Source of the DNA: Paenibacillus aestuarii
Lineage (GTDB): Bacteria > Bacillota > Bacilli > Paenibacillales > NBRC-103111
Assembly: GCF_027789125.1 (NCBI RefSeq)
Contig: NZ_JAQFVF010000023.1
Span: 1 to 64,000 of the forward strand
Reading direction: 5' to 3'
Length of the DNA: 64,000 nt
This document shows positions 52,927 through 61,778 of the stretch, one piece after another (position 1 is the stretch's first letter; the number at the start of each line of letters is the position of its first letter). The translations under genes and the position numbers were made by a program. The notes beneath the pieces were generated by a model. It searched no databases, was not told the origin of the DNA, and saw nothing but the letters and a program-made list of their open reading frames with translations.

Positions 52927-54155
52927 GCTTCAACGACCGGATTCTTTTCTTTGCGGATCAAACTAATGATCAGCGCAATACTTGCGGCAAAGGCGAGGAT
53001 AATCAACATAAAAGGCAAGCGTGGATCCAAGGCGTAAGCCCATCCCCCTATGACGCCTGAAGGCGAAATAAACAGCAGCACAAGCACTTGCAAAATGGAA
53101 AACATTTTCGCCCGGTGTTCATCATCGATGGCATTCGCCACGACGGCTTCCAGATATGGGCTCGCAATAATGCTCCCCGAGGCTGCCAACATCGTGCTGA
53201 GAATGACCGGAACGATCTGCCCTGGCAGCGCCGCAATCAGCAGGCATTTGGAAGCAATCGCCAGCGCAAAGCCCATAATCATATACTGGCGGGCTTTTTT
53301 CTCTTGAAAGCGCGGAATGATCAGGAAAATCAAAGCGAGCATCGCTGCGGAAGAAATCGCCGGAAAGATCCCGATCAAGGCATCGCTGATTTTCAAAGCT
53401 TCCACCAGGTAAAGTGATAGATACGTATTTTGCAACGTAATTTGAAAGTTGAAACAAATATATACACCGAAAACCGTCATTAACGTACGGTTGGACAAGA
53501 CAGTCTTCATCACATCGATATACTCGCTTAAGCTGTCCCTTAGCCTCACGGTCGTATTTTCTTTCATTTTCCGCAGCCCGATCTCCGTTTCATGGGTCGC
53601 ATAGTTACGGGCAATGAACATCACGGTGACGCTTATGCAAAAAACGATATAAAGAATACGCACGGCAGGGACCAGTGTAAAATGATGCACTAACAGCCCG
53701 GCGAGCGGCGCAAATAAACCGCCAATCACGCCAATGATTTGCAGAATGCGAAAAATAATCGAGCGATCCTTCGGCTCCGTGTCCTCGACTAATAGACAAT
53801 ACCAAGCCGTGTTGGGAACACGAAGAAAGCTATTGAACACGGCCGCAATCAGAAAGTACCAGAAATTTTGCGATAGCGCCCAAATGAGTGTCGGGATACT
53901 CCAGCTTAGAAGATCGTAATAAAGCAGCGCCTTGCGTCTGCCCAACCGGTCCGTCAAATACCCACTAATAAACGATGTGAAAATTTGCAAAATAAGCCCC
54001 AGCGACGTTATGAAACCGATCTGCCATTCATTGACACCCAGTTCATACATATATACCGACACATACGTCGTAATCATGCTGTAAGGCAAAATAAACAGCG
54101 GTTCGTACAGCAAACAGCCTCTGGCATTCCCCTGGATACTCCTAAACAAGTTCAT
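52923..54155 (-). CDS. MFS transporter
   Basis: A carrier of about 410 aa with 12 predicted helices: GFITSLGLILQIFTSFISGY, TDRLGRRKALLYYDL (MFS motif A, between helices 2 and 3), GPA/antiporter-like segment in helix 5 and a basic middle loop. The substrate cannot be told. GGAGGG directly touches the ATG at 54155; the TTG two codons later (54149) has six-base spacing and may be the true start, as in the APH gene. The frame is open to 54224. Confidence 0.83.
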   Translation of the reverse strand: MNLFRSIQGNARGCLLYEPLFILPYSMITTYVSVYMYELGVNEWQIGFITSLGLILQIFTSFISGYLTDRLGRRKALLYYDLLSWSIPTLIWALSQNFWYFLIAAVFNSFLRVPNTAWYCLLVEDTEPKDRSIIFRILQIIGVIGGLFAPLAGLLVHHFTLVPAVRILYIVFCISVTVMFIARNYATHETEIGLRKMKENTTVRLRDSLSEYIDVMKTVLSNRTLMTVFGVYICFNFQITLQNTYLSLYLVEALKISDALIGIFPAISSAAMLALIFLIIPRFQEKKARQYMIMGFALAIASKCLLIAALPGQIVPVILSTMLAASGSIIASPYLEAVVANAIDDEHRAKMFSILQVLVLLFISPSGVIGGWAYALDPRLPFMLIILAFAASIALIISLIRKEKNPVVEA

Positions 54156-54353
54156 CCCTCCACGTTTATCAACCTGTGCGGTATTTTTCTTTGGAAGCGC
54201 TCTCCAAGCGCCATGTATGCTCACTTCGATTTAAAGGGACTCATTTCCTGCATGTGGACGAAAGGATCTCAGCAACTTTTGCACTTCCACTGCGTCTACT
54301 TATGCGAGGGATATGGATTTATTTTCCAAATGGAATCGTTAGGAGCTGATTTA

Positions 54354-55970
54354 GTGAGCAATCGGAAAAAGATTAGCCTGCTTAGCCTAGTCATTGGCGC
54401 ATGCTGGATGATGCTTCCCGCCGGAGGCCATGCTGCAGAGTCAAGTGTGAAAGTGACCTTGCCCAATTTTCAAGTTAAGCTTAACGGACATGTCGTAGAC
54501 AATCCATATCGGCAGTATCCCCTGCTGGTATACAAAGACATTACTTATTTCCCGATGACTTATTTTGATAGCCGAATGCTCGGTTTAGTGTCCACATGGT
54601 CTGCGGAGAACGGGTTGGCGATTCAAAAAGATCAGGTGACCGCTGCGTATCATACATACGAGTCGGATAAAAAGAATGCGGTAAGCAATAGAGCTTCCAT
54701 TGCCTCTTTCGACATTACAGTCAATGGTCATCCTGTTAATAACGCGAAGCAGGAATACCCGTTATTGACCTATAAGGATGTAACTTATTTCCCTTTAACC
54801 TGGGCGTACGCCCATGACCAATTCGGTTGGAACTATACGTGGGATGCTGCTGAGGGACTGACCATTGATTCCGATAATCCGCAGCTTGAGCAAATCGGGT
54901 TGCCGGCAGAAGCTGGAGCGAACAGCGTCGCTCTGTATAAAGGCTATTACTACTATACGCTGACAAATGGCAGCAAGAATGAAATTTATCGAGCACCTGT
55001 TAACGATTTACATGCCCGTGAACTCGTCTACACGTATGATATCGAAACCGCTTATGGCTTACAAAAGATGATGGGCTTTGAGCTCAGAAATGATGATGAA
55101 CTATGGTTCAACTTTCATCTAGGCGGCGGCATTATGGGGCATGATGAATACGGCAAAATTGCTCCGAACGGCCACGGGTCAATCGAGCACCGTGGTTATT
55201 TGAATTTTGAGGATGCAGCCATTGGCACTGTTATCGTGGATTATTCCGTACCGCCGAGCAGCAATAATTTATGGCTAATACCTCAAGATCATGCAGGTAC
55301 TCATGAAGCCAAATCGATCGGGAATCCGAATTTTTTGTATGGATGGCATACCCCAGACGGTGGCGCAACAAGCTTTGCAAGAGGCACATCCTCGGCAGTA
55401 AGGGGGAACGATGTTTATGTGTTGGCTTCCGAAACCGGTTATGCCAACAACATGATGAACTATATTTATAAGGTGAATGTAACGACGAATCAAACCGTCA
55501 AAGTGGTCCGAGACGCCGTTAGCCAATTTGCGGTGCGCGGAAACGAGCTTTACTACATCAAGCAGGATGACAGTTATATATACAGTTTCAATCTGGATGG
55601 AACGAACGAGAGCAAGCGGTCGGCTCGTAAAGCGACCAGTTGGTATATTAGCGCCGAAGGCAATCTCTACTACTTATCCCTTGATGAGCAAGGGGCCAAT
55701 CATTTGTTCAAGGCAATGGCCGACGGTGACGATAAGCAGATTTTGCCCGATGCACTGCAAAGTGTTGAGGCCATAAATAATTGGCTGATCTGCACGCCTG
55801 CGAACGGTCGATATGAGGGATTGATCATTTTGGATCCATCGGGCAAGCTGCTGGCGAAAATGGCGGAGCCGATTTCCAGCCTCTTTATCCATGATGGCCA
55901 GATTGTGATGACGACGACTGAGGATCACTTGGTTGTGTCGTTAGGTGCACGCGCCACGCAGGAGGATTAA
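54354..55970 (+). CDS. Exported DUF5050-type protein with N-terminal stalk-like repeats
   Basis: A 538-aa secreted protein. The signal peptide ends near PAGGHAAESS. Two repeats follow (LNGHVVDNPYRQYPLLVYKD and VNGHPVNNAKQEYPLLTYKD, each leading to ITYFPM/VTYFPL and W), a stalk-type module. The C-terminal 330 residues are a DUF5050-like beta-propeller (LYKGYYYYTLTNGSKNEIYR, YYIKQDDSYIYSFNLDG). It probably binds or senses wall or surface components. The start is GTG 54354 with AGGAG eight bases before; the longer frame runs into the MFS gene. Confidence 0.75.
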   Translation: MSNRKKISLLSLVIGACWMMLPAGGHAAESSVKVTLPNFQVKLNGHVVDNPYRQYPLLVYKDITYFPMTYFDSRMLGLVSTWSAENGLAIQKDQVTAAYHTYESDKKNAVSNRASIASFDITVNGHPVNNAKQEYPLLTYKDVTYFPLTWAYAHDQFGWNYTWDAAEGLTIDSDNPQLEQIGLPAEAGANSVALYKGYYYYTLTNGSKNEIYRAPVNDLHARELVYTYDIETAYGLQKMMGFELRNDDELWFNFHLGGGIMGHDEYGKIAPNGHGSIEHRGYLNFEDAAIGTVIVDYSVPPSSNNLWLIPQDHAGTHEAKSIGNPNFLYGWHTPDGGATSFARGTSSAVRGNDVYVLASETGYANNMMNYIYKVNVTTNQTVKVVRDAVSQFAVRGNELYYIKQDDSYIYSFNLDGTNESKRSARKATSWYISAEGNLYYLSLDEQGANHLFKAMADGDDKQILPDALQSVEAINNWLICTPANGRYEGLIILDPSGKLLAKMAEPISSLFIHDGQIVMTTTEDHLVVSLGARATQED

Positions 55971-55990
55971 CAGAACATTCGTTCTGTTAA
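55967..55990. repeat. Perfect palindrome over a stop codon
   Basis: TTAACAGAAC-ATTC-GTTCTGTTAA is a perfect 10-bp inverted repeat that includes the TAA of the DUF5050-type gene. Confidence 0.7.
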
Positions 55991-56007
55991 TGGGCGGGCA
56001 GAGCGGC

Positions 56008-56029
56008 GAGCGGGGCTTTTTGCCCGCTC
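56008..56029. terminator. GC-rich hairpin at the end of the flavoprotein gene
   Basis: GAGCGGG pairs with CCCGCTC. The stop codon of the minus-strand gene lies inside it. No T run follows on the minus strand, so a role as intrinsic terminator is uncertain. Confidence 0.45.
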
Positions 56030-56939
56030 ATTCATGTGCCTGCCAATTTTCTTCCGTCAGGTCTGCCATAACGGCCATCGCCGCCTTGCTGCCCGAGGCG
56101 GCGGCATAAATTAATTGCGATGGCATCACATAGGCCGAATCCCCTGCCGCATAAACGCCGGCAGCGGTAGTTCGGCCCATCTCATCGGTAACAATCCCGC
56201 CGTTCATGGCCGTTTCATAGCCAAGCGCTGCTTCGAATTTGGCATTGGGCAGCAGAACGGCATCTACAAAACCGCCGCTGCACTCGATCTGTGTGCCATC
56301 CGCGAAATTCACGCGTTCCAGCATGCCATTCTGCCCGGTAAAAGACGCAATAGGCACATCCACGATCCGGATCGATCGCGAAACCAGCTGCTCCCGCTGC
56401 TCCGACGTAAGAATATCTCGGCCATTCGTACAGACGATCAAATCGCGGCTCCAATTGATTAGCAGTTTAGCCTTATGAAAGACAGTCGGTTCATCCGATA
56501 CGATGACTAACTTTTGGTCACGCAGCTCCCAACCGTCGCAAAACGGGCACTGAAACAAACTTATCCCATAAAACTCACGAATGCCCTCAATCTCAGGAAG
56601 CTCCTCCCTCAGTCCTGCAGCCAATATCAGCTTACTAGCCTGCACTTGCACACCCGACGAGGTGCTGACGATGAACCCTTGATCGTCCTTGCGAACATCG
56701 GTCACCTTCGTTTGCCGATGCTCGACGCCAGGGTATTTCAGCACCTCCTCGATGGCAATGCGGCGAAATTCCCCAGGCTCAATGCCGTCTCGCGTAATAA
56801 AACCATGCGATGCATGTGTCACACCGTTCCTCGGCACACCGTTATCCAGCAGCACTACGCTCCTTCGCGCTCTGCCAAGCACCAATGCTGCATTTAACCC
56901 CGCTGGCCCGCCACCTATAATTGCACAATCGTAAATCAT
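56028..56939 (-). CDS. Thioredoxin-reductase-like flavoprotein
   Basis: A 303-aa FAD/NAD(P)-dependent disulfide oxidoreductase: FAD motif YDCAIIGGGPAGLNAALVLG, redox pair CPFC in LFQCPFCDGWELRD, and final FAD motif TTAAGVYAAGDSAYVMPSQL. It may reduce a thioredoxin-like or low-molecular thiol partner or act as ferredoxin-NADP reductase-like enzyme. The frame is open to 57017; the ATG at 56939 has the best spacing from AAGGGA. The upstream Rrf2 gene is probably its regulator. Confidence 0.83.
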   Translation of the reverse strand: MIYDCAIIGGGPAGLNAALVLGRARRSVVLLDNGVPRNGVTHASHGFITRDGIEPGEFRRIAIEEVLKYPGVEHRQTKVTDVRKDDQGFIVSTSSGVQVQASKLILAAGLREELPEIEGIREFYGISLFQCPFCDGWELRDQKLVIVSDEPTVFHKAKLLINWSRDLIVCTNGRDILTSEQREQLVSRSIRIVDVPIASFTGQNGMLERVNFADGTQIECSGGFVDAVLLPNAKFEAALGYETAMNGGIVTDEMGRTTAAGVYAAGDSAYVMPSQLIYAAASGSKAAMAVMADLTEENWQAHE

Positions 56940-57034
56940 AACATCCATCCCTTCAACTGAACTTAACTGAGATATTAAAGACTCATGATATCCATAATAG
57001 TTACAAAAAAGAAGCAAAGCCTACTTCATCATAG

Positions 57035-57448
57035 TCACTTTGCAAAATTTGAACTTTTCGCTGCTTGAACGGCTATATCCGTCATCTTGGTCTTCTTTAG
57101 ATGCTGCTCCATGGCTACCTCGGCCGCCAGCATCGTCTGATGTATCAGGCACTGGGAATCTTCGCTGCCACAGCATTCGAATAGCGAAACAGTGCCTTCC
57201 ACCGCATGAATGATGTCCAGAAAGGAAATGTCCTCTTTCTTACCCTTCAACCGATATCCCCCGTTAGCACCGGATGCAGACTCAATGAGTCCCGCCTTCA
57301 CAAGCTTCGTCAGTATTTTTGACAAATACGTCGGGGATACGCTCTGCGCATCAGCCAACTGCAGCACGCCTACGGGCTTATCCGGCGCAAAAGCCATCAA
57401 ATATAACATCGTATGAAGCGCATAGTTCGTCGCTTTGGAAAATTTCAT
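57035..57448 (-). CDS. Rrf2-family transcriptional regulator
   Basis: A 137-aa regulator. The winged HTH reads KATNYALHTMLYLMAFAP and LQLADAQSVSPTYLSKILTK, followed by GANGGYRLKG. The sensor region FECCGSEDSQCLIH carries three Cys in a C-C-x5-C pattern, suitable for an iron-sulfur cluster or thiol sensing. It lies just upstream of the flavoprotein gene (95 bp to its start). The start at 57448 follows GGTGGC; the longer frame to 57463 is possible. Confidence 0.83.
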   Translation of the reverse strand: MKFSKATNYALHTMLYLMAFAPDKPVGVLQLADAQSVSPTYLSKILTKLVKAGLIESASGANGGYRLKGKKEDISFLDIIHAVEGTVSLFECCGSEDSQCLIHQTMLAAEVAMEQHLKKTKMTDIAVQAAKSSNFAK

Positions 57449-57647
57449 CTTTTTCGCCACCAATCATAGATATCATGTGTCTATAATAGCCACATTGCAA
57501 CCGAACTGTCAAGCAAAAGCAATCAGCTGAAGATTAAGGCACAAAACTTTCATGACCCTCTACCGGGCCACTGGCTATCTTGGATCAAGCCTAATTCTAA
57601 CTAAATACGATCATTTCGTGTGATGAGTAGTTCTGCTTTCATAAAAA

Positions 57648-57670
57648 AAAGCCGCAATTTATGCGGCTTT
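57648..57670 (-). terminator. Terminator of the ASCH-DUF2269 pair
   Basis: AAAGCCGCA pairs with TGCGGCTTT, with a run of A residues on the left (T on the minus strand). Confidence 0.8.
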
Positions 57671-57681
57671 CTCACCCAATA

Positions 57682-58122
57682 TTACCACAGCGAAGGCTTG
57701 GTCACCATAAACCAAAGCATCATTAATAAAAGAAATAGATAAATCCAGATCGAGCGCTGCAGCGCTCGAACGATCTGCTGTTTATCCTGCCCCGGTTCAT
57801 TAAGTTTTCTTAGCTTCGGTGAAAAAGCGCGAGCCAGAAAAAATAATGAACTAAGCAAAATAAGCACCGTCATAACAATCCATGGCGTATTCCACGACCA
57901 TGATCCCATGACGGCAAGTAAGATGCCGGATACGACCAATATGTGGCCTGTATGTTTCGCCAACCGGATCGCAAATCTGAATGTCAGCAGATAGGCCTCT
58001 TGCTCAGCCCCCTCTGCCGTAGCCAATTTCTTGGCGGTCGGCAGCAGGACAAAAAACGGGCCGATCGAGACAATGGCACTAAGAATGTGCACATAGAGCA
58101 AAAGGTTATGCAGAATGATCAC
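57682..58122 (-). CDS. DUF2269-like four-helix membrane protein
   Basis: A 146-aa membrane protein with four helices. The N-terminal VHILSAIVSIGPFFVLLP and the central HTGHILVVSGILLAV fit the DUF2269 family. Function unknown. It starts with GTG at 58122, immediately after the ASCH gene (stop at 58125), so the two form an operon. Confidence 0.7.
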   Translation of the reverse strand: MIILHNLLLYVHILSAIVSIGPFFVLLPTAKKLATAEGAEQEAYLLTFRFAIRLAKHTGHILVVSGILLAVMGSWSWNTPWIVMTVLILLSSLFFLARAFSPKLRKLNEPGQDKQQIVRALQRSIWIYLFLLLMMLWFMVTKPSLW

Positions 58123-58124
58123 GT

Positions 58125-58478
58125 TTATTTCTGTGAAACCGGCCGGAACTCATGCACCCATACTTTCATCTGCGGCAACCAAGGCATGCCAGGATGCATC
58201 GACAGGATGGATTGCTTATACGCTTCGAGGTCGGCATACCCCTCTTGCTTCGCATTGTCCTCGGTTAATTCACCAAGCGATTGCGAATATACGTTCTCCA
58301 CCACGAATTCATGGCCTTCAAGCGTCATGATTTCTCCCACATCGGCATAGCGGCCGTTGCGGCGTGTGGCTGTTTTGCGCCCTTGAATGACTTTCTCTAC
58401 ATCGGCGGGCAAGGTGACTAATCGCTCAATTGTACATGTTTTGGGTGGCAAAGAGTTGGAATCTGTTGGTTGTGACAC
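58125..58478 (-). CDS. ASCH-domain protein
   Basis: A 117-aa protein with an ASCH (PUA-like) fold, which binds RNA or nucleosides: KVIQGRKTATRRNGRYADVG is the conserved strand and loop with the G-x-K-x-x-x-x-R pattern, and EFVVENVYSQSLGEL and WVHEFRP complete the barrel. The function is unknown. The downstream DUF2269 gene is in the same operon. Confidence 0.78.
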   Translation of the reverse strand: MSQPTDSNSLPPKTCTIERLVTLPADVEKVIQGRKTATRRNGRYADVGEIMTLEGHEFVVENVYSQSLGELTEDNAKQEGYADLEAYKQSILSMHPGMPWLPQMKVWVHEFRPVSQK

Positions 58479-58574
58479 GGTATTGTTCCTCCTTCATATC
58501 GTCAACCCACTTTATCATAAATTGCAGCAAATTGGAAATTTGCTCTATACACAAACTAGAGAACAAATGTTCCC

Positions 58575-59801
58575 TTAACCTTTTGCCGTCTCACCCACGA
58601 ATGGCTGGCGAACGTCTACCCCTTTGCGCTTAGCAACGAGCAGCGTGACCAGTCCGCTTAGGATCGTTACGATAGCCAGAATCACCATGAAGGCGGAGAT
58701 GCCGAGCCAATCCAAGCACGCACCCGTCGCAAGCAAAGCTACCTGAAACATGACGCGGTCCAGCATGCCCCGGAAGGAGAAGAAGCGGCCTTGCGTTTCT
58801 CGCGGCACTTTGATTTGAAATAAAGTCGACACCATCGGGAAGAAGAAGGCGACCGCGCAGCCAAATAAGACAAAAGAACTGAGTACCGCATAGCTGTTCT
58901 CACTAAAGGACATTCCGGCAAAAGCAAGTGCAAACAACAGCATGAACAGTGTCGAGCTGATCACCAAATTGCGCGTACCGATCAGACGTTTGGCGAACAA
59001 GCCGACCACCAGAATGCTGGATCCTTCAATCGAGTAAATCCACCCCATCAACTCTGGCTTATGCTGGATTTGACTAAACTTCAAGACGAGCAAGTTAAAA
59101 CCGCCGAGAAATAACGTGATGACACCGCTGTTGATCAAGGCAATCAGGATCGATGTCTCTTGGCGAATTAGCGGGAACATCTCCGAGAACTTGATTTTCT
59201 CCTGTTTTTTGCCTGGACTGCCTTCCGCATGTTTCGGAATATTCAACCTGGTAATCAACAGGACGAGGAAGGCATAAAAAACGAGTGACATCGCATAAAC
59301 CGTATACAAATTCATGACAACGACCAAAATGCCTGCGATAGCCGTGCCGCCGATTCTCGCGATCGTCGTGACATTGAAGTTGATGCTGTTCGCTTTGAGC
59401 AGCTTGGAAGCGGGAACGACCGCAGGCAATGCGGCTTGAACAGTCGGCATGTACACCGTGGCGGCCAATTGCATGATGACGACAGAAAGAAGCATAAGAG
59501 CGACGGACTCGAATCGAATTGCCGCGAACATGACAATTGGCGCAAGACAACGTACCAGGCCTGAAATAAATAAAATTTTCTTCTTATCATAGCGGTCTGC
59601 CCATACGCCAGCCTGTGGCGAAATCAATACGCCGAGAAAAAGCCCGCACATCAAAATTAAGCTTTTGCCCAAATCTGACGGGACATGGTTCTGCATAAAT
59701 TGCAAGTTGGCGATGATGCTGGTCCAAATCCCGCCGCCTTGGATAGCTTCACCGATCATCATATACATGAACGTTCGGTTCCGAAGCAAGGAATGATCCA
59801 T
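58575..59801 (-). CDS. MFS transporter (multidrug-efflux type)
   Basis: A 408-aa carrier with 12 helices. GVWADRYDKKKILFISGLVR is MFS motif A (between helices 2 and 3) and the N-terminal LLRNRTFMYMMIGEAIQGGG is typical of MFS_3 exporters. A basic loop (LNIPKHAEGSPGKKQEKIKF) splits the halves. It is probably a drug or metabolite exporter. AAGGAGA precedes the ATG. The lspA gene lies 37 bp upstream on the same strand. Confidence 0.83.
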   Translation of the reverse strand: MDHSLLRNRTFMYMMIGEAIQGGGIWTSIIANLQFMQNHVPSDLGKSLILMCGLFLGVLISPQAGVWADRYDKKKILFISGLVRCLAPIVMFAAIRFESVALMLLSVVIMQLAATVYMPTVQAALPAVVPASKLLKANSINFNVTTIARIGGTAIAGILVVVMNLYTVYAMSLVFYAFLVLLITRLNIPKHAEGSPGKKQEKIKFSEMFPLIRQETSILIALINSGVITLFLGGFNLLVLKFSQIQHKPELMGWIYSIEGSSILVVGLFAKRLIGTRNLVISSTLFMLLFALAFAGMSFSENSYAVLSSFVLFGCAVAFFFPMVSTLFQIKVPRETQGRFFSFRGMLDRVMFQVALLATGACLDWLGISAFMVILAIVTILSGLVTLLVAKRKGVDVRQPFVGETAKG

Positions 59802-59837
59802 ATGTAATCTCCTTTTTCAATAACTTTTGGCGCGAAA

Positions 59838-60311
59838 TCACTCTTCAAGCCTGCTGCTGCGCAGCTTCGTTTGCAAGAAGTGAATACAACCATGGATAAT
59901 GACGAACAGAACGCCGATATTAATCGCATGATCTGCCAAATTAAGAATGCCGCGACCTGAACGGGATATTAAAAAATCAGTCACTTGTCCAAATATGATC
60001 CGGTCAATCCCATTGCCAACTGCGCCACCAACGAGAAAAGCAAGCCCAATGTCCAGCCATTTGCCTTGCAGTTTCCAGGATCGGCGGTAATAAAGAACGC
60101 CAATGACGAACAAGACGGCAATCACAGCAAATAATCGGCTGTACCCTTGAAACATGCTGCGCGCCATACCGCTATTCTCGTAATGGGTGAGATTCAAATG
60201 CCAATAGGTGATCGTTTCACCAACCTGAACATATGTTCGAATTAAATATTTAGATACTTGATCAATGACAACTACCAATCCAGCTATGAGATAAAATAGC
60301 ATGACGCCCAC
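59838..60311 (-). CDS. lspA: Lipoprotein signal peptidase
   Basis: A 157-aa four-helix aspartic peptidase that cleaves prolipoprotein signal peptides. The first catalytic Asp lies in GNGIDRI and the second in LNLADHAIN, with the early helix VVVIDQVSKYLIR and FLVGGAVGN. The N-terminal loop has ENSGMARSMFQ in place of the usual N-x-G-x-AF-G block, so this may be a second LspA copy. The start is GTG 60311 or ATG 60302; GGAGG lies upstream. Confidence 0.83.
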   Translation of the reverse strand: MGVMLFYLIAGLVVVIDQVSKYLIRTYVQVGETITYWHLNLTHYENSGMARSMFQGYSRLFAVIAVLFVIGVLYYRRSWKLQGKWLDIGLAFLVGGAVGNGIDRIIFGQVTDFLISRSGRGILNLADHAINIGVLFVIIHGCIHFLQTKLRSSRLEE

Positions 60312-60531
60312 TTTCCTCCCTTCCGTCTATGAATCTTCAGTATATCACAATTAAATCTCGGGAGAGTAAGTTGAGTCAGTACCGGTGATGAGCGGCAGTA
60401 GTTAGGTTTTGCCCACTTACAAGCGTTTTTTTCACGCGGATAGAAATTTCCGTGGGCAAAGTCGGACGGCTTGAGGATCGAGTATGGTGCAAGTTGTCTT
60501 AATCGCTATACAGCAACTTTTCTTTATAAAG
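60312..60531. other. Intergenic region with a long inverted repeat
   Basis: TTTGCCCAC (60408-60416) and GTGGGCAAA (60452-60460) are exact inverted repeats with inner GCG/CGC pairing. No gene was seen. It could be a structured RNA or an operator. Confidence 0.4.
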
Positions 60532-60578
60532 AAAAAGCAATCCACCTTAATTTTTCAAGCGTAAGGGGATTGCTTTTT
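60532..60578. terminator. Bidirectional terminator after asd
   Basis: AAAAAGCAATCC pairs with GGATTGCTTTTT; the inner CCTTA/TAAGG extends the stem. A and T runs flank it. Confidence 0.75.
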
Positions 60579-60598
60579 TTATGAACGAAATAACTTCT

Positions 60599-61684
60599 TT
60601 ATTTAGCTTGGATATACCCTTCCGCTTTCAACAGTTCAGCAATCAGAACGGCGCCGCCGGCTGCTCCGCGCAATGTGTTATGCGATAGTCCGACAAATTT
60701 AAAATCGTATAAAGAGTCCTCACGCAAACGGCCCGCCGAAACGCCCATACCACGCTCGATCTCGCGATCCAGACGAGTTTGCGGTCTGTTCTCTTCTTCA
60801 AAATAGGTGATGAACTGTTTAGGCGCGCTTGGCAGTCCCAGTTCTTGCGGACGACCTTTGAAGTTGTACCAGCGATCCAAAATCTCTGCTTTGGACGGTT
60901 TGTTCTCAAAGGAAACGAACACCGTAGCCAAGTGACCATCTGTCACCGGCACGCGAATGCATTGCGTTGTGATCAAAGGCGCGCTCGCTTTGACAATCTC
61001 ATCACCTACAACGCTGCCCCAGATACGCAGCGGCTCCTGCTCGCTTTTTTCTTCCTCGCCGCCAATGAACGGGATGATATTGTCCAGCATTTCCGGCCAA
61101 TCCGTGAAGTTTTTGCCTGCCCCGGAAATCGCCTGATAAGTCGAAGCCACGACTTTGGTCGGCTTGAAATCAAGCAGAGCATGAAGCGCCGGCACATAGC
61201 TCTGAATGGAGCAATTCGGCTTCACAGCAATGAATCCTGTAGCCGTGCCAAGTCTTTTGCGCTGAGCTTCAATAACACCCATATGACTTGGGTTAATTTC
61301 AGGAATAATCATTGGGACATCAGGTGTCCAGCGATGAGCCGAGTTATTGGAAATGACCGGCGTGCCCGTTTTAGCGTAGGCTTCTTCCAACGCCTTAATC
61401 TCCTCTTTCTTCATATCGACCGCGCAGAAAATAAAGTCGACATCAGCGGCGACCTCTTCCACTTTGGATGCATCTTGCACAATAATATGTCTGACCTCTT
61501 CCGGAATGGCACCGGACATTTTCCATCTGCCTTGCACAGACTCTTCATATGTTTTGCCTGCGGAACCGCTGCTAGCCGCAATCGCCGTTACTTGAAACCA
61601 TGGGTGCTGATCGAGCAGCTGTACAAAACGCTGACCCACCATACCCGTTCCTCCAACAATACCAACCTTCAACTTCGCTGTCAT
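60599..61684 (-). CDS. asd: Aspartate-semialdehyde dehydrogenase, archaeal/fungal type
   Basis: A 361-aa NADP-dependent enzyme converting aspartyl-4-phosphate to aspartate-4-semialdehyde for Lys, Met and Thr. NADP motif VGIVGGTGMVGQRFVQLL, catalytic Cys in VKPNCSIQSYVPAL, substrate loop GAGKNFTDWPEML and His in VTDGHLATVFVSF. HPWFQVTAIAASSGSAGKTY and the length fit the archaeal/fungal branch rather than the usual bacterial enzyme. A T-box leader controls it (61779-62100). AGGATTT precedes the ATG. Confidence 0.88.
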   Translation of the reverse strand: MTAKLKVGIVGGTGMVGQRFVQLLDQHPWFQVTAIAASSGSAGKTYEESVQGRWKMSGAIPEEVRHIIVQDASKVEEVAADVDFIFCAVDMKKEEIKALEEAYAKTGTPVISNNSAHRWTPDVPMIIPEINPSHMGVIEAQRKRLGTATGFIAVKPNCSIQSYVPALHALLDFKPTKVVASTYQAISGAGKNFTDWPEMLDNIIPFIGGEEEKSEQEPLRIWGSVVGDEIVKASAPLITTQCIRVPVTDGHLATVFVSFENKPSKAEILDRWYNFKGRPQELGLPSAPKQFITYFEEENRPQTRLDREIERGMGVSAGRLREDSLYDFKFVGLSHNTLRGAAGGAVLIAELLKAEGYIQAK

Positions 61685-61778
61685 CTGATATTCAAATCCT
61701 TTCCATAGGGTCTCTAACTAACTATTCAAACCGTTTCATTTGGTGCACCGCTTGCGTCCCATTCCTGCCATATGGACA

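Noticed and set aside
53985-54353. Upstream extension of the DUF5050-type protein
   Set aside because: It runs through the divergent MFS gene start; the signal peptide and a good ribosome-binding site place the start at 54354.
60779-61708. 309-aa plus-strand open frame opposite asd
   Set aside because: It is a long antisense shadow of the asd gene with no ribosome-binding site.
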